A stretch of DNA of 64,000 nt from JAPOXR01 sp965116115 (GTDB taxonomy: Bacteria > Pseudomonadota > Alphaproteobacteria > Rhodobacterales > Rhodobacteraceae), in the NCBI GenBank assembly GCA_965116115.1, contig OZ220486.1, positions 310,001-374,000 on the forward strand. The letters run 5' to 3'. Below the pieces are notes generated by a model that saw nothing but the letters and a program-made list of their open reading frames with translations, was not told the origin of the DNA and did not search any database. Below are positions 56,801-64,000 of the stretch, one piece after another. Position 1 is the stretch's first letter. The number at the start of each line of letters is the position of its first letter. Both the position numbers and the translations under genes were made by a program.

Positions 56801-57279
56801 GCGCTGATTCCCGAAGCCGCTCCAAAGAGCAGACTGCCGATTTCCCCTTTGCCCGCCGCGATTTCGTCGCCGCCCTTTTCAATCGTGTCGTCGTTCAAAC
56901 AGAACAGTCTGCGGTATTCGGTTTGCTCCAAGCCCGACAGAACGCCGTGAAAAAACGAATCTTGCAGCGCGGTTCCGAATTCATCGATCAGAGTCTGCTT
57001 ACGGACCGGCAGCCGGCTGACGGATTTGAGAACGCCGTTCAATTCGATGTCGCCCCGGACCAGCAGGTTTTTGCGCTGATGAAAAAAATCATACGGCTCA
57101 CGCAGCGGGAATCCGTAGATCAGGCGCAGATAGCCTTCCATCGCTGTTGTTTTGCCGGTCTCATTGGCTCCGTAAATGATATGGAAGTCGGACCCGTTTT
57201 CCGGGCGGACGCCGAAGTTGAACGACCGGTCGGAAAACATCCCGAACCGGACAAGCTCAAGTCTGCGGATGCGCATCAT
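53833..57279 (-). CDS. YhaN-like AAA ATPase (SbcC/Rad50-type)
   Basis: 1148 residues. The P-loop is at the N-terminus (HIIYGANETGKTTAMEGYLR). Two very long coiled coils (about 160-300 and 330-900) are broken in the middle. The C-terminal ATPase half has LSKGTRFQLYLALRSAAYEQ (signature) and MPFFCDDVFETFDEDRTRAA (Walker B). It overlaps the upstream nuclease gene by 4 bp (ATGA). As in SbcCD/Rad50-Mre11 it should act with that nuclease on DNA ends, held by the ATPase heads. Confidence 0.92.
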   Translation of the reverse strand: MMRIRRLELVRFGMFSDRSFNFGVRPENGSDFHIIYGANETGKTTAMEGYLRLIYGFPLREPYDFFHQRKNLLVRGDIELNGVLKSVSRLPVRKQTLIDEFGTALQDSFFHGVLSGLEQTEYRRLFCLNDDTIEKGGDEIAAGKGEIGSLLFGAASGISAASELLDGIRKQAESLYKFRGSKARLPALKREWDEIAEQISAADITASQYQKLRGELDTAQEAVQSARDKRKQLLNRKSRYDSFASALPKLEQVRELTEDLSEFEHYPQQVNFDREILERINEDRIRLVTRRDDLKADGEKLAGELRSVELDPDRLGLLEELENIEEARSRYLTAEPDLPKRQQELNEVVSGMRRAAESLGLSGDADPKSFVLSKPQLSELSRKCSLLKDLNGQVSLENQEIDRLGEMIDDVSAEITGLKGAAAQGTDVSDILERFSVSELISEYRIAAERTEEAAEAAERALNDLSVRGRRFDAVPAAAVTSSEAKDAAAGISDKLKDAEHQRRKLSETDQKREKTADQINQLKAEAGLVSDAEALRLKSVRDERWRRHKASLTSDTADAFESAMRSLDDASERRLAQASNLAELRQAESRARELEIERHAIQKTLSRLESESAEKALILSEVSRDFGIEPPLSPEGLAEWLQKAEAARSAHDDLAAENRRHTATFAKAAEARDALAAALELEVRSADFISVAAMAGKAAEGHREHSRKLGLAQDRLDGHRRDQRRRRRNIVSLQEKKSGAEKDLENYIAGIFGCDVGRADLDGFQETLQELRNLNQLRSEIEHRVSRMNADREGFRRTVNDVARRFDVPPAEDPRAMFSELKRIGDSARRASSRHGELLKRSDKARSELESVSRKLDQQDIHMRELSSCFPSSLAINSLEDLREAVAKTEEIIAKRRMLEKLELEIRTELAVSDMEEARTLLADLTLAEIKSHLEESARDAELADRDLQEAVGNSSRAETMLGAVTGDDEIAVLVEKRRTIELEMQEAALEYLELSFGCRVAEAAIRRFSEKHRSGMLKATENAFSELTEGAYQKLRTQHDGGSENLVAIDSANSAKRAEDLSKGTRFQLYLALRSAAYEQMASSGTIMPFFCDDVFETFDEDRTRAACALMARIGRTGQAIYLTHHRHVTDIAKDVCGDGIRLHEL

Positions 57280-58511
57280 GAAAGAGATGCCCGCATATTC
57301 GCGACGACTCTCCGCCTTCCTGCTTCAGTGAGCGTCCTGACCAGCCGTGCGGCAGCATCCTGTTCGCTGAGAAGTTCGCTGCGGGCCGTGCTTGGAAGCA
57401 GCTTGAACACGTCATCAGCTTCTTTGAGGAAATCGGTCTCCAAAAGGTTGTCGGCCTGGATCTCCGCCATAATGCCCGCCAGCTCTGAAGTCGCATCCGG
57501 TGAACCGCCTTTCCGTTCAGCCGCAACGTTGAATTTGACCTTGTCTATCCACAGCCTGTCCGTGCCGGCGGCGGTTTCGCGGATGAACTCGCTCAGCACA
57601 TCGCGGTCACGGAGAATCTGCCAGCTTAATCCTGAACGTCCCTCAAGAGTGACCCGGACTATGCCGTGCGGCGACCGCAGTCCGCCGAGATGACGGGAAA
57701 GGGCATCCTGAATGGCCGCGCGCAGGCTTTCAACATCCTGATGCCCGTCGGCGGCGATGCGGATTTCGCCGAATTCAACTGCTGATGTAACCAGTTCTTC
57801 AACCGATATCCGGCCTTCTTCAATATGTATCAGCGTGGCGGATTTCATGCCGGACTCGCCGACATCGCGTCCCTGCGGAATTCCCGGCATGACAATCCAT
57901 GGCCGTTCGGAAAACACGATTCGTTTGTGGATGTGTCCGAGGGCCCAGTAATCGAATCCGGCCGCGGCCATGTCGCTGACGCTGCACGGCGCATAAGAAT
58001 CATGACCGGAAGAACCGGACACCGATGTGTGCATCATGGCGACATTTGTCACTCCCGACGCCGGCGGTCTGAATTTGGGAACCAAGCTTTCAGAAGCCGA
58101 CTTGCCGCTGAAACTGACGCCATGGATGCAGACGTCCGCGCCTTCAAGTTCGACACAGCCTCCGTGTCCGCTGAAGAGATGGACATTGGCCGGAAAATTC
58201 GTCCCGCCGGTGATCGGATTTTCCGCATCATGGTTTCCTTTTATGTAGAACACCCGGATTCCGGCCTGGTTCAGGCGATCAAGCTGAATTGTCAGGAATG
58301 CCGCGGTTCTGGCGCTGCGCTCCGCCCGGTCGAACAGGTCGCCGCTGATCAGCACGGCCGCGATTTCATGCTCCAAAGACAGATCGACGATTGTCTTGAG
58401 CGATTCGCGGGTTGCCGCCCGGACCCTTCGCCGCAGATCTTCATCACGGAGGGCCAGCGAATTGAGAGGCGAGTCCAGATGAAGATCTGCGGTGTGCAGC
58501 AGTTTGACCAT
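57276..58511 (-). CDS. YhaO-like DNA repair metallophosphoesterase (SbcD/Mre11-type)
   Basis: 411 residues. The metal-binding motifs are all present: LLHTADLHLDSPL, VLISGDLFDRAE, VFYIKGNHDAENP, AMMHTSVSG and YWALGHIHKR. The C-terminal part (280-411) is the capping/ATPase-contact domain. Predicted manganese-dependent nuclease working with the YhaN-like ATPase. First gene of the pair. Confidence 0.93.
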   Translation of the reverse strand: MVKLLHTADLHLDSPLNSLALRDEDLRRRVRAATRESLKTIVDLSLEHEIAAVLISGDLFDRAERSARTAAFLTIQLDRLNQAGIRVFYIKGNHDAENPITGGTNFPANVHLFSGHGGCVELEGADVCIHGVSFSGKSASESLVPKFRPPASGVTNVAMMHTSVSGSSGHDSYAPCSVSDMAAAGFDYWALGHIHKRIVFSERPWIVMPGIPQGRDVGESGMKSATLIHIEEGRISVEELVTSAVEFGEIRIAADGHQDVESLRAAIQDALSRHLGGLRSPHGIVRVTLEGRSGLSWQILRDRDVLSEFIRETAAGTDRLWIDKVKFNVAAERKGGSPDATSELAGIMAEIQADNLLETDFLKEADDVFKLLPSTARSELLSEQDAAARLVRTLTEAGRRRVVANMRASLS

Positions 58512-58622
58512 GGTCTGTCTATCGAACCGTAGCGGACGATTCAGGAAACCGCCGCCCTCCGTGAAACTCCGCGGCGCTGATTCCGAAATCTTCCGTTTCC
58601 GGCGGCGGCATATGCGAAAATG

Positions 58623-60095
58623 TCACACGGACTCCGCGGGATCAGCCCGTTTCCCGGCTTCTCCGGCAGAAGGGATGTCAGCGATGCGGATGATGTTGGT
58701 TGATCCGGCCACATTGAACGGGACGCCGGCGAGAATGGTCACACGCTCTCCGGGCCGGCCGAAATTTTCCGCCTGCGCGGTCGCCAGCGCTTCCGCGACG
58801 GCTTCGTCAAAGCTTTGGACCGAGCTTGTGACAACGCAGTGTGCCCCCCAGAGCAGGCTCAGACGGCGCGCGATCGCGTGGAAAGGCGTCATCACCACGA
58901 CAGGGATCCGCGGCCGTTCGCGCGACACCAGACGGGCTGTCGTTCCGGAATGCGTGAAGCAGCAGATGGCCTTCACATCAGTGGTCTCGGCGATTTCCCG
59001 CGCCGCCAGCGTAATGGCGTCCGGAACGGAGTCCCGGTCGCCGCTTCGCGATGCTTCGATGATTTGCCGGTAGGTCTGATCGCTCTCCACCGAGAGCGCG
59101 ACATTGTGCATCGTACGCACGGACGCGGCGGGATGCCTGCCGACGGCGGACTCCGCCGAAAGCATGACAGCATCCGCCCCTTCATAGATCGCCGTTGCCA
59201 CATCGGACACTTCCGCGCGGGTGGGGAGAGGGCTGCTGACCATGCTTTCAAGCATTTGAGTGGCGACGATGACCGGCTTGGCGGCGCCCCGGCAGCGGCG
59301 GATGAGTCTCTTCTGAACCGGCGGCAGCTTATGCACCGGCATTTCGACTCCGAGGTCGCCGCGGGCCACCATGATGCCGTCGACAGCCTCCAGGATGGAA
59401 CTGAAACACTCCAATGCGGCGGGTTTTTCGATCTTCGCCATGACCGCGGCGCGTCCCGCGGCCAGTTCACGCGCTTCGTGAATGTCGCCGGCGCGCTGTA
59501 CGAATGACAGCGCCAGCCAATCAATGCCGAGGCCGCAGACGAACTCCAGATCAACGCGGTCCTTTTCGGACAAAGCCGCCATCGGAAGCACGACGTCGGG
59601 AAGATTGATGCCTTTGCGGTCGGATATCCGCCCCCCGGTGAGAACCCTGCAATCTGCGAAATCCTCGCCCGCTTCATTGACCGTCAAGCGGATGCGCCCG
59701 TCATCGACAAGCATTGTTGCGCCGGGCCGCAGCGCTGAAAACACTTCTCCGACAGGCACATGAACTCTTGACCTGTCGCCGGGCGCGTCGTTCATGTCAA
59801 AACGGAACGTCTGGCCCCGGACCAGAACTTCGGAACCGCGGGCAAAGGTTCCGCAACGGATTTTCGGCCCCTGCAGGTCGGCCAGTATTCCCACCGGACG
59901 CCTGGCGTTCCGCTCTATACCGCGGATGATGCTGTGGCGCCGGCGAACCGCTTCGTGATCGCCGTGGCTCAAATTCAGGCGGAACACATCCGCGCCGGCC
60001 TCGAACAGTTCCTGAATAGCTTCAGCGCTGTCAGATGCCGGTCCCAATGTCGCCACGATCTTGACGCTGCGGCCGCGTTTCACATTCATTTCCAA
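58623..60095 (-). CDS. pyk: Pyruvate kinase
   Basis: 490 residues. KIVATLGPASDSAEAIQELF, FRLNLSHGD, ADLQGPKIRCG, the metal-binding VMAKIEKPAALECF, VARGDLGVEMP, and IVATQMLESMVSSPLPTRAE are all in place, as is the C-terminal domain with TATAQ-type effector residues less clear. It makes pyruvate and ATP from phosphoenolpyruvate in the cytoplasm. A stand-alone gene 111 bp downstream of nothing else on this strand. Confidence 0.97.
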   Translation of the reverse strand: MEMNVKRGRSVKIVATLGPASDSAEAIQELFEAGADVFRLNLSHGDHEAVRRRHSIIRGIERNARRPVGILADLQGPKIRCGTFARGSEVLVRGQTFRFDMNDAPGDRSRVHVPVGEVFSALRPGATMLVDDGRIRLTVNEAGEDFADCRVLTGGRISDRKGINLPDVVLPMAALSEKDRVDLEFVCGLGIDWLALSFVQRAGDIHEARELAAGRAAVMAKIEKPAALECFSSILEAVDGIMVARGDLGVEMPVHKLPPVQKRLIRRCRGAAKPVIVATQMLESMVSSPLPTRAEVSDVATAIYEGADAVMLSAESAVGRHPAASVRTMHNVALSVESDQTYRQIIEASRSGDRDSVPDAITLAAREIAETTDVKAICCFTHSGTTARLVSRERPRIPVVVMTPFHAIARRLSLLWGAHCVVTSSVQSFDEAVAEALATAQAENFGRPGERVTILAGVPFNVAGSTNIIRIADIPSAGEAGKRADPAESV

Positions 60096-60998
60096 TTCGG
60101 CAGTGGGGTAGTTTCTTCCGCAGAGGCGGTGAATTGATCTTGCTGCCTATACCGGCCGGCGGAAATCCGCAAGCTAGCGCGGGTTTCCGCATTCAGTTCC
60201 GTTCCGCGCTGCTGAAAATCTTTCCGACTTCTGTTGGCTGGAACGGTGTTCATCGCGTGAGTCCTGCTTCAGCGGCTGTCGCTGAGAAGCGGTTTTTTGA
60301 AACCGCGGCCGAATCCTTCGCACAAGCGCTTGGAGTTATGGCCGGCGGCATCCGCGATCATGGCTCAGGTCTGCGCCGCCAGCAGAACCTGCTTGACCGC
60401 GGCGGTCAGCGGCAAGCCCCCAGGATCTTGGCCGCGCATCGACATCAGCACCGCGCTCGGTGCGACAAACGGCCGGGCTGTTCGGCGACGCGACGTCTCG
60501 GCCAGCCTGAAGGGCGGGATGGCGATTGAGTTCGGGCGGCCGCACGAGAAGGACGCATGATCGTGTTGCCGGCCAAGCGGCTTGGCAGCAGACTGGTCAT
60601 TCCGAATCGAGGCGCTGATCATGTTCGTCCAGAGCCGGTCGGACGCGGCCGGAATCAGAATCGACGCGCTCAGCCGGCAATGCTGCGGCCAAAAATACCC
60701 GGCCAGGAGGAGACGCGCCGTGAGTTCAGCGCATGGGTGCTTCAAAACCGAGGGTCCGCGCTTGGAACCGAAGCCTGCATAGCCATCAAAGTGACGATGT
60801 TGCCGTGCCGGCGGCCGAACGCTGCGGAAGTGACGGCAAGAACAGGTTCGAAGAAGGAACCGGGGGCTGCGGGCCGTGTCATGCCGGCGGCGTTATTTCA
60901 GGATCGCGGAAACAGCTGTTCGCCGCCTGACGCGCAACTGGAAAATCGCACGGGTACTCTCCGGTGATTCCGGCGATGACGGACTGGCGGCCGCTGGT
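60096..60998. other. 900-base region without a supported gene
   Basis: Overlapping short frames on both strands; none matches a family I know. A perfect 7-bp hairpin (GCGGTTT-TTTG-AAACCGC) lies at about 60286-60304. It is likely a decayed insert between pyk and the secretion genes. Confidence 0.4.
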
Positions 60999-62300
60999 TC
61001 ACTCCTCGCGGAAGGCGTGGCGGATATAGTCGGTGAAGGGGTCAAGGAGAAAAGCGAGCGGCGTGCGGGCGCGGGTTTGTATGAATGCTTCGACCGGCAT
61101 CCCGGGCACGATGCCGCGCACGCGCGCGTCGGCCTCGGACTGCGCGCTTAATATGATCTCCGCGGTGTAGAACCGTGCGCCGGTAGCCTCGTCGACCAGC
61201 GCATCGGCCGAAACGGTGCGCACCCGCCCGGTGAATTCCGGCGCGTTGCGTATATTGAACGCGGGGAACACCGCTGTCACGTCCTGCCCGGTCCGGACTT
61301 CGTCAATCTGCGCCGCATCAATCCTGACGCCGAGCACCAGAGGCACGCCCTCGGGGATGATCGCCGCCACCTCCGCTCCCGCGGGAATTACGCCTCCCAC
61401 GGTAAAAACTTTGAGCCCGTGCACCACGCCCGCCATCGGCGCGCGCAGCACGCGCCGGGACAGACGGGTCTCGACCACCCTTAGGCGCTCGGCGAGTTCG
61501 GCCTCGCGGGGCTGCCACTCCCGCATCTCGCTCTGAGCCCTTTCGCGCCGCTCCGCGAGGAGACGCAGCCGCTCGATCTCGTAGGAGGCCCGTCCGCTCA
61601 GCCCCCGCGCGATCTCCGCTTCCAATTCTCCGATCACGCCTTTCAGGCGCGCTTCCTCCTGAAGCAGACGCGACACTTCCGGTTTCGGGATCAGGTTTTT
61701 CTCCAGAAGTTTCTCCTTGGCGCGGGCTTCCGTCCCGACCAAGGCCAGCCGGTCCCGGGTCGCGGCCAGCTGTACCCGCGTACCTTCGACCAGAGCCGCG
61801 GCCTGCGCTTTGCGTTCTTCAATCTGCGCCAGCGTCTGTTCGAGCAGTTCGCGTCCGTTCTCGAACCGTGTCCGCTCGCCGGCCAGAAGCGCTGCAATGA
61901 CCGGGTTGTCTTGGGCCGCCGCCGCGTCCCGGAAGACCGGTTGCTTACCGGAGCCGGCTTCGGCAAAGAGACGGTCGATGCGCGCCCGCGCTTCCCGCAG
62001 CTGCTGCGTCAGAAGCGTCTTCTCGGCGCTGAGGTCGGTGGCGTCGAGCTCCATGATCGCCGCTCCAGCCACGACCCTCTGGCCGTCGCGCACATGAATC
62101 GCCGCCACGACCCCGCCGTCCGGATGCTGGATCGCCTGGCGGCGGGATTCCAGATCCACGCTGCCCGGCGCGATTACCGCGCCGCGGATCTCCGCCACCG
62201 AGGCCCAAGCCAGAGCCCCGGCGAATCCGACGCCAAGCGCCAGCAGGCCGATCCGTACCGGACCTCCTACCGGCCAAGTCTGACGCACCGTTTCAGTCAT
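60999..62300 (-). CDS. HlyD-family type I secretion periplasmic adaptor
   Basis: 433 residues. A single N-terminal membrane segment (IGLLALGVGFAGALAWASVA) is followed by a lipoyl-like half (VIAPGSVDLESRRQAIQHPD, GGVVAAIHVRDGQRVVAG), a coiled-coil hairpin (about 100-270), the second lipoyl half (RAPMAGVVHGLKVFTVGGVI) and a beta-barrel ending at TRARTPLAFLLDPFTDYIRH, typical of PrtE/HlyD proteins. It links the inner-membrane ABC exporter to a TolC-type channel. Overlaps the ABC gene by 8 bp. Confidence 0.95.
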   Translation of the reverse strand: MTETVRQTWPVGGPVRIGLLALGVGFAGALAWASVAEIRGAVIAPGSVDLESRRQAIQHPDGGVVAAIHVRDGQRVVAGAAIMELDATDLSAEKTLLTQQLREARARIDRLFAEAGSGKQPVFRDAAAAQDNPVIAALLAGERTRFENGRELLEQTLAQIEERKAQAAALVEGTRVQLAATRDRLALVGTEARAKEKLLEKNLIPKPEVSRLLQEEARLKGVIGELEAEIARGLSGRASYEIERLRLLAERRERAQSEMREWQPREAELAERLRVVETRLSRRVLRAPMAGVVHGLKVFTVGGVIPAGAEVAAIIPEGVPLVLGVRIDAAQIDEVRTGQDVTAVFPAFNIRNAPEFTGRVRTVSADALVDEATGARFYTAEIILSAQSEADARVRGIVPGMPVEAFIQTRARTPLAFLLDPFTDYIRHAFREE

Positions 62301-64000
62301 TGCCCGGCGCCGCTTCCGCGCCAGCGGCGTCTGTGATCGCCTTGCGCTCTGCTTCCGGCGGCGCGGCGGTCAGCCGCGGGTGCCGGAAGCCCGGAAGCCG
62401 CGGTATGACTTTTTCGCTCGGACCGAACATCCAGAGCCGTCCGTTGTTCAGCACCGCGATCCGGGCGCACTCGGCGAGTACCGACCGCCGATGCGCCATC
62501 ACGACCACGGCCTGACCTGCGGCCTTCGCCCCGGCGATCGCTTGGTTCAGCGCCTGCACGCCTGCATCGTCCAGACTCGAGTCCGGTTCGTCGAGCACCA
62601 GCAGCGCCGGGTTGCCGTAGAGGGCCCGCGCGAGGCCGATCCGCTGCCGCTGACCGCCCGACACGCCGCCGCTGCCGCTGTCGAGCATAGTGTCATAGGC
62701 GTCGGGCAATGACAGGATGGTCTCATGCGCCCCAGCCGCCGTTGCCGCCCGGACCACTGATTCCTCGCTTGCGTCGGAATCGAAACGCGCTATGTTTTCC
62801 GCCACGCTGCCGGCGAACAGCGTGACGTCCTGCGGCAGATAACCCAGATGCTCGCGCCACAGGACTTCTCCCCAAGCCGACAGTTCCGCACCGCCCAAGC
62901 GGATCTCACCCTGCGCGAGCGGCCACAACCCGGCGAGCGTCTTCGCCAGCGTGGATTTGCCCGCGCCGCTCGGGCCCACCACCGCCACCGCTTCGCCCGG
63001 CGCCACATCGAAGGTCACACCGCGCAGCAGCACATCCCGCCGATCCGGAGACAGCACCGTCACTTCGTGCGCCAAAAGACGTCCCGCAGGCCGCGGCAGC
63101 GCCATCGGAGGGACGTCCGGCGGCACCTTCTCCAGCAGCAGCGAAACCGAGATCCAGCCCGCCCGCGCCCGCTGGATCAGCGCGGACTGCGCGATCGACA
63201 TTTCCAGCGGCTGCAACGCGCGCCCCAGCAGGATCGAGGCCGCGATCATCGCTCCTGCCGTCAGATTGCCCTCAAGCACCAGCCATGCGCCGAGCCCCAG
63301 CATTCCCGATTGCAGCAGCAGCCGGAAAGCCCGGCTCGCCGCCGTGTAGCCGCCGCCTTTGTCCGAAGCCTGCATCCCCCGGTCCAGCGCCGTCTCGCGC
63401 ACCGCCTTCCACCGCCTGCGCATCGGTCCGGTCATCCCGAGGCTGCGTACCGTCTCCATCTCGCGTTGCGCCTCCACGGCGCGGATGGCGGCGTCCGCGG
63501 ACAGCCGGGCGGCCTGTTCCTGCGGCCGGCGCGTCGCCCACCGGTTGGCCAGAGCCAGCGTCACCAACACTGCCGCGCCCGCGATTGCAAGCCATCCCAA
63601 GAGCGGGTGGAAGATAAAGATGATGATGACGAAGAACGGTGTCCAAGGCAGGTCCAGGATCGCCCCCGGCGCCGGCGAGGCCAGAAATGTGCGCACTGTC
63701 TCCAAGTCCTGAAGCGCCTGTCCCGGACGGTTGCGCTCCGCCCGCAGAGACGCATCGAACACGCGTTCGTCAAGCGTGCTTTGGAATCCCGCCCCGACCC
63801 GCGACAGGATGCGCCCCCGCACGCCGTCAAGCAGGCCCTTCAATGCGTACAGGTAGGCGACGATGGCGAACAGCACGACTAGCGTCGCCTCCGACCGGCT
63901 GGTCAGCACACGGTCATAGATCTGCAGCATGAAAAGCGGCCCGGTGAGCATCAGCAGGTTGACCGCCGCGCTCAGAGCGCCGACGGTGATCAGCGCGCCG
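62293..64000 (-). CDS. Type I secretion ABC permease/ATPase, PrtD-like (partial)
   Basis: At least 568 residues; the frame continues past the right edge, so the N-terminus is missing. The membrane domain has NLLMLTGPLFMLQIYDRVLT and further hydrophobic helices. The ATPase has Walker A VVGPSGAGKSTLAKTLAGLW, the signature VSGGQRQRIGLARALYG and Walker B LLVLDEPDSSLDD. It exports a C-terminal-signal substrate such as an RTX protease or S-layer protein. No substrate gene or outer-membrane channel is in the window. Confidence 0.95.
   Translation of the reverse strand, partial: GALITVGALSAAVNLLMLTGPLFMLQIYDRVLTSRSEATLVVLFAIVAYLYALKGLLDGVRGRILSRVGAGFQSTLDERVFDASLRAERNRPGQALQDLETVRTFLASPAPGAILDLPWTPFFVIIIFIFHPLLGWLAIAGAAVLVTLALANRWATRRPQEQAARLSADAAIRAVEAQREMETVRSLGMTGPMRRRWKAVRETALDRGMQASDKGGGYTAASRAFRLLLQSGMLGLGAWLVLEGNLTAGAMIAASILLGRALQPLEMSIAQSALIQRARAGWISVSLLLEKVPPDVPPMALPRPAGRLLAHEVTVLSPDRRDVLLRGVTFDVAPGEAVAVVGPSGAGKSTLAKTLAGLWPLAQGEIRLGGAELSAWGEVLWREHLGYLPQDVTLFAGSVAENIARFDSDASEESVVRAATAAGAHETILSLPDAYDTMLDSGSGGVSGGQRQRIGLARALYGNPALLVLDEPDSSLDDAGVQALNQAIAGAKAAGQAVVVMAHRRSVLAECARIAVLNNGRLWMFGPSEKVIPRLPGFRHPRLTAAPPEAERKAITDAAGAEAAPGND

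Noticed and set aside
60365..60745. 126-codon minus-strand frame upstream of pyk
   Set aside because: Low-complexity, no motif recognised, and competing frames on the other strand; kept only as an unassigned region.

Overview
The window is about 60% GC and reads as an alphaproteobacterial chromosome. The support is the family content: a PheS/L20/L35 cluster, a DUF1244 protein, RsmD, RNase R, a PBP1A-type synthase, MlaC, a FemAB-like DUF482 acetyltransferase, a YhaO/YhaN pair and a PrtD/HlyD-type type I exporter. Insertion sequences are very dense, as in host-associated or otherwise relaxed genomes; that lifestyle is an inference, and no species is claimed.

Layout. 0.1-5.4 kb: a surface-lipoprotein gene and a Slam-type outer-membrane exporter, separated by a 204-bp MITE and an IS66-type element. 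6.1-8.2 kb: a bifunctional penicillin-binding protein. 8.3-10.0 kb: a second MITE copy split by an IS256-family element. 10.2-17.5 kb: an AAA ATPase, remnants of IS66, IS5 and IS30, an intact IS5-type element that needs a -1 frameshift, an exonuclease-BRCT protein and RecQ. 18.2-26.1 kb: a nest of five elements. An ISNCY-type transposase gene is split by IS110 copy A, which is itself split by IS110 copy B and by a 2.2-kb DDE element; a decaying IS256 copy splits the ISNCY gene again. 26.6-33.9 kb: mostly housekeeping genes (AlbA-domain regulator, MlaC, RidA, FemAB-like protein, pterin dehydratase, peroxiredoxin, ferredoxin reductase, RsmD). 34.8-37.8 kb: an autotransporter with a G13 tract in its leader, lying between two halves of a decayed IS5. 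38.4-45.7 kb: MltB, RNase R, a DUF4143 ATPase, a type II restriction-modification pair and DUF1244. 46.0-48.6 kb: pheS, rplT, rpmI, secE and tRNA-Trp. 48.7-53.7 kb: a second mobile cluster (IS110 end, rearranged IS4, large serine recombinase module, truncated DUF4338 gene). 53.8-64.0 kb: YhaN/YhaO, pyruvate kinase and a type I secretion pair running off the right edge.

The strongest observation is in the IS110 elements. The roughly 300-bp leader before each transposase looks like a bridge RNA gene. In both copies A and B a loop carries two guide segments that match the two sides of that copy's own insertion site around a CT core. The guides differ between copies in step with the targets (copy B matches fully on both sides; copy A has one mismatch). 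Other leading points are the phase-variable autotransporter, the IS-split Slam/lipoprotein locus, the 22-bp repeats over the DUF4143 promoter, and the broken secE and pheS neighbourhoods.
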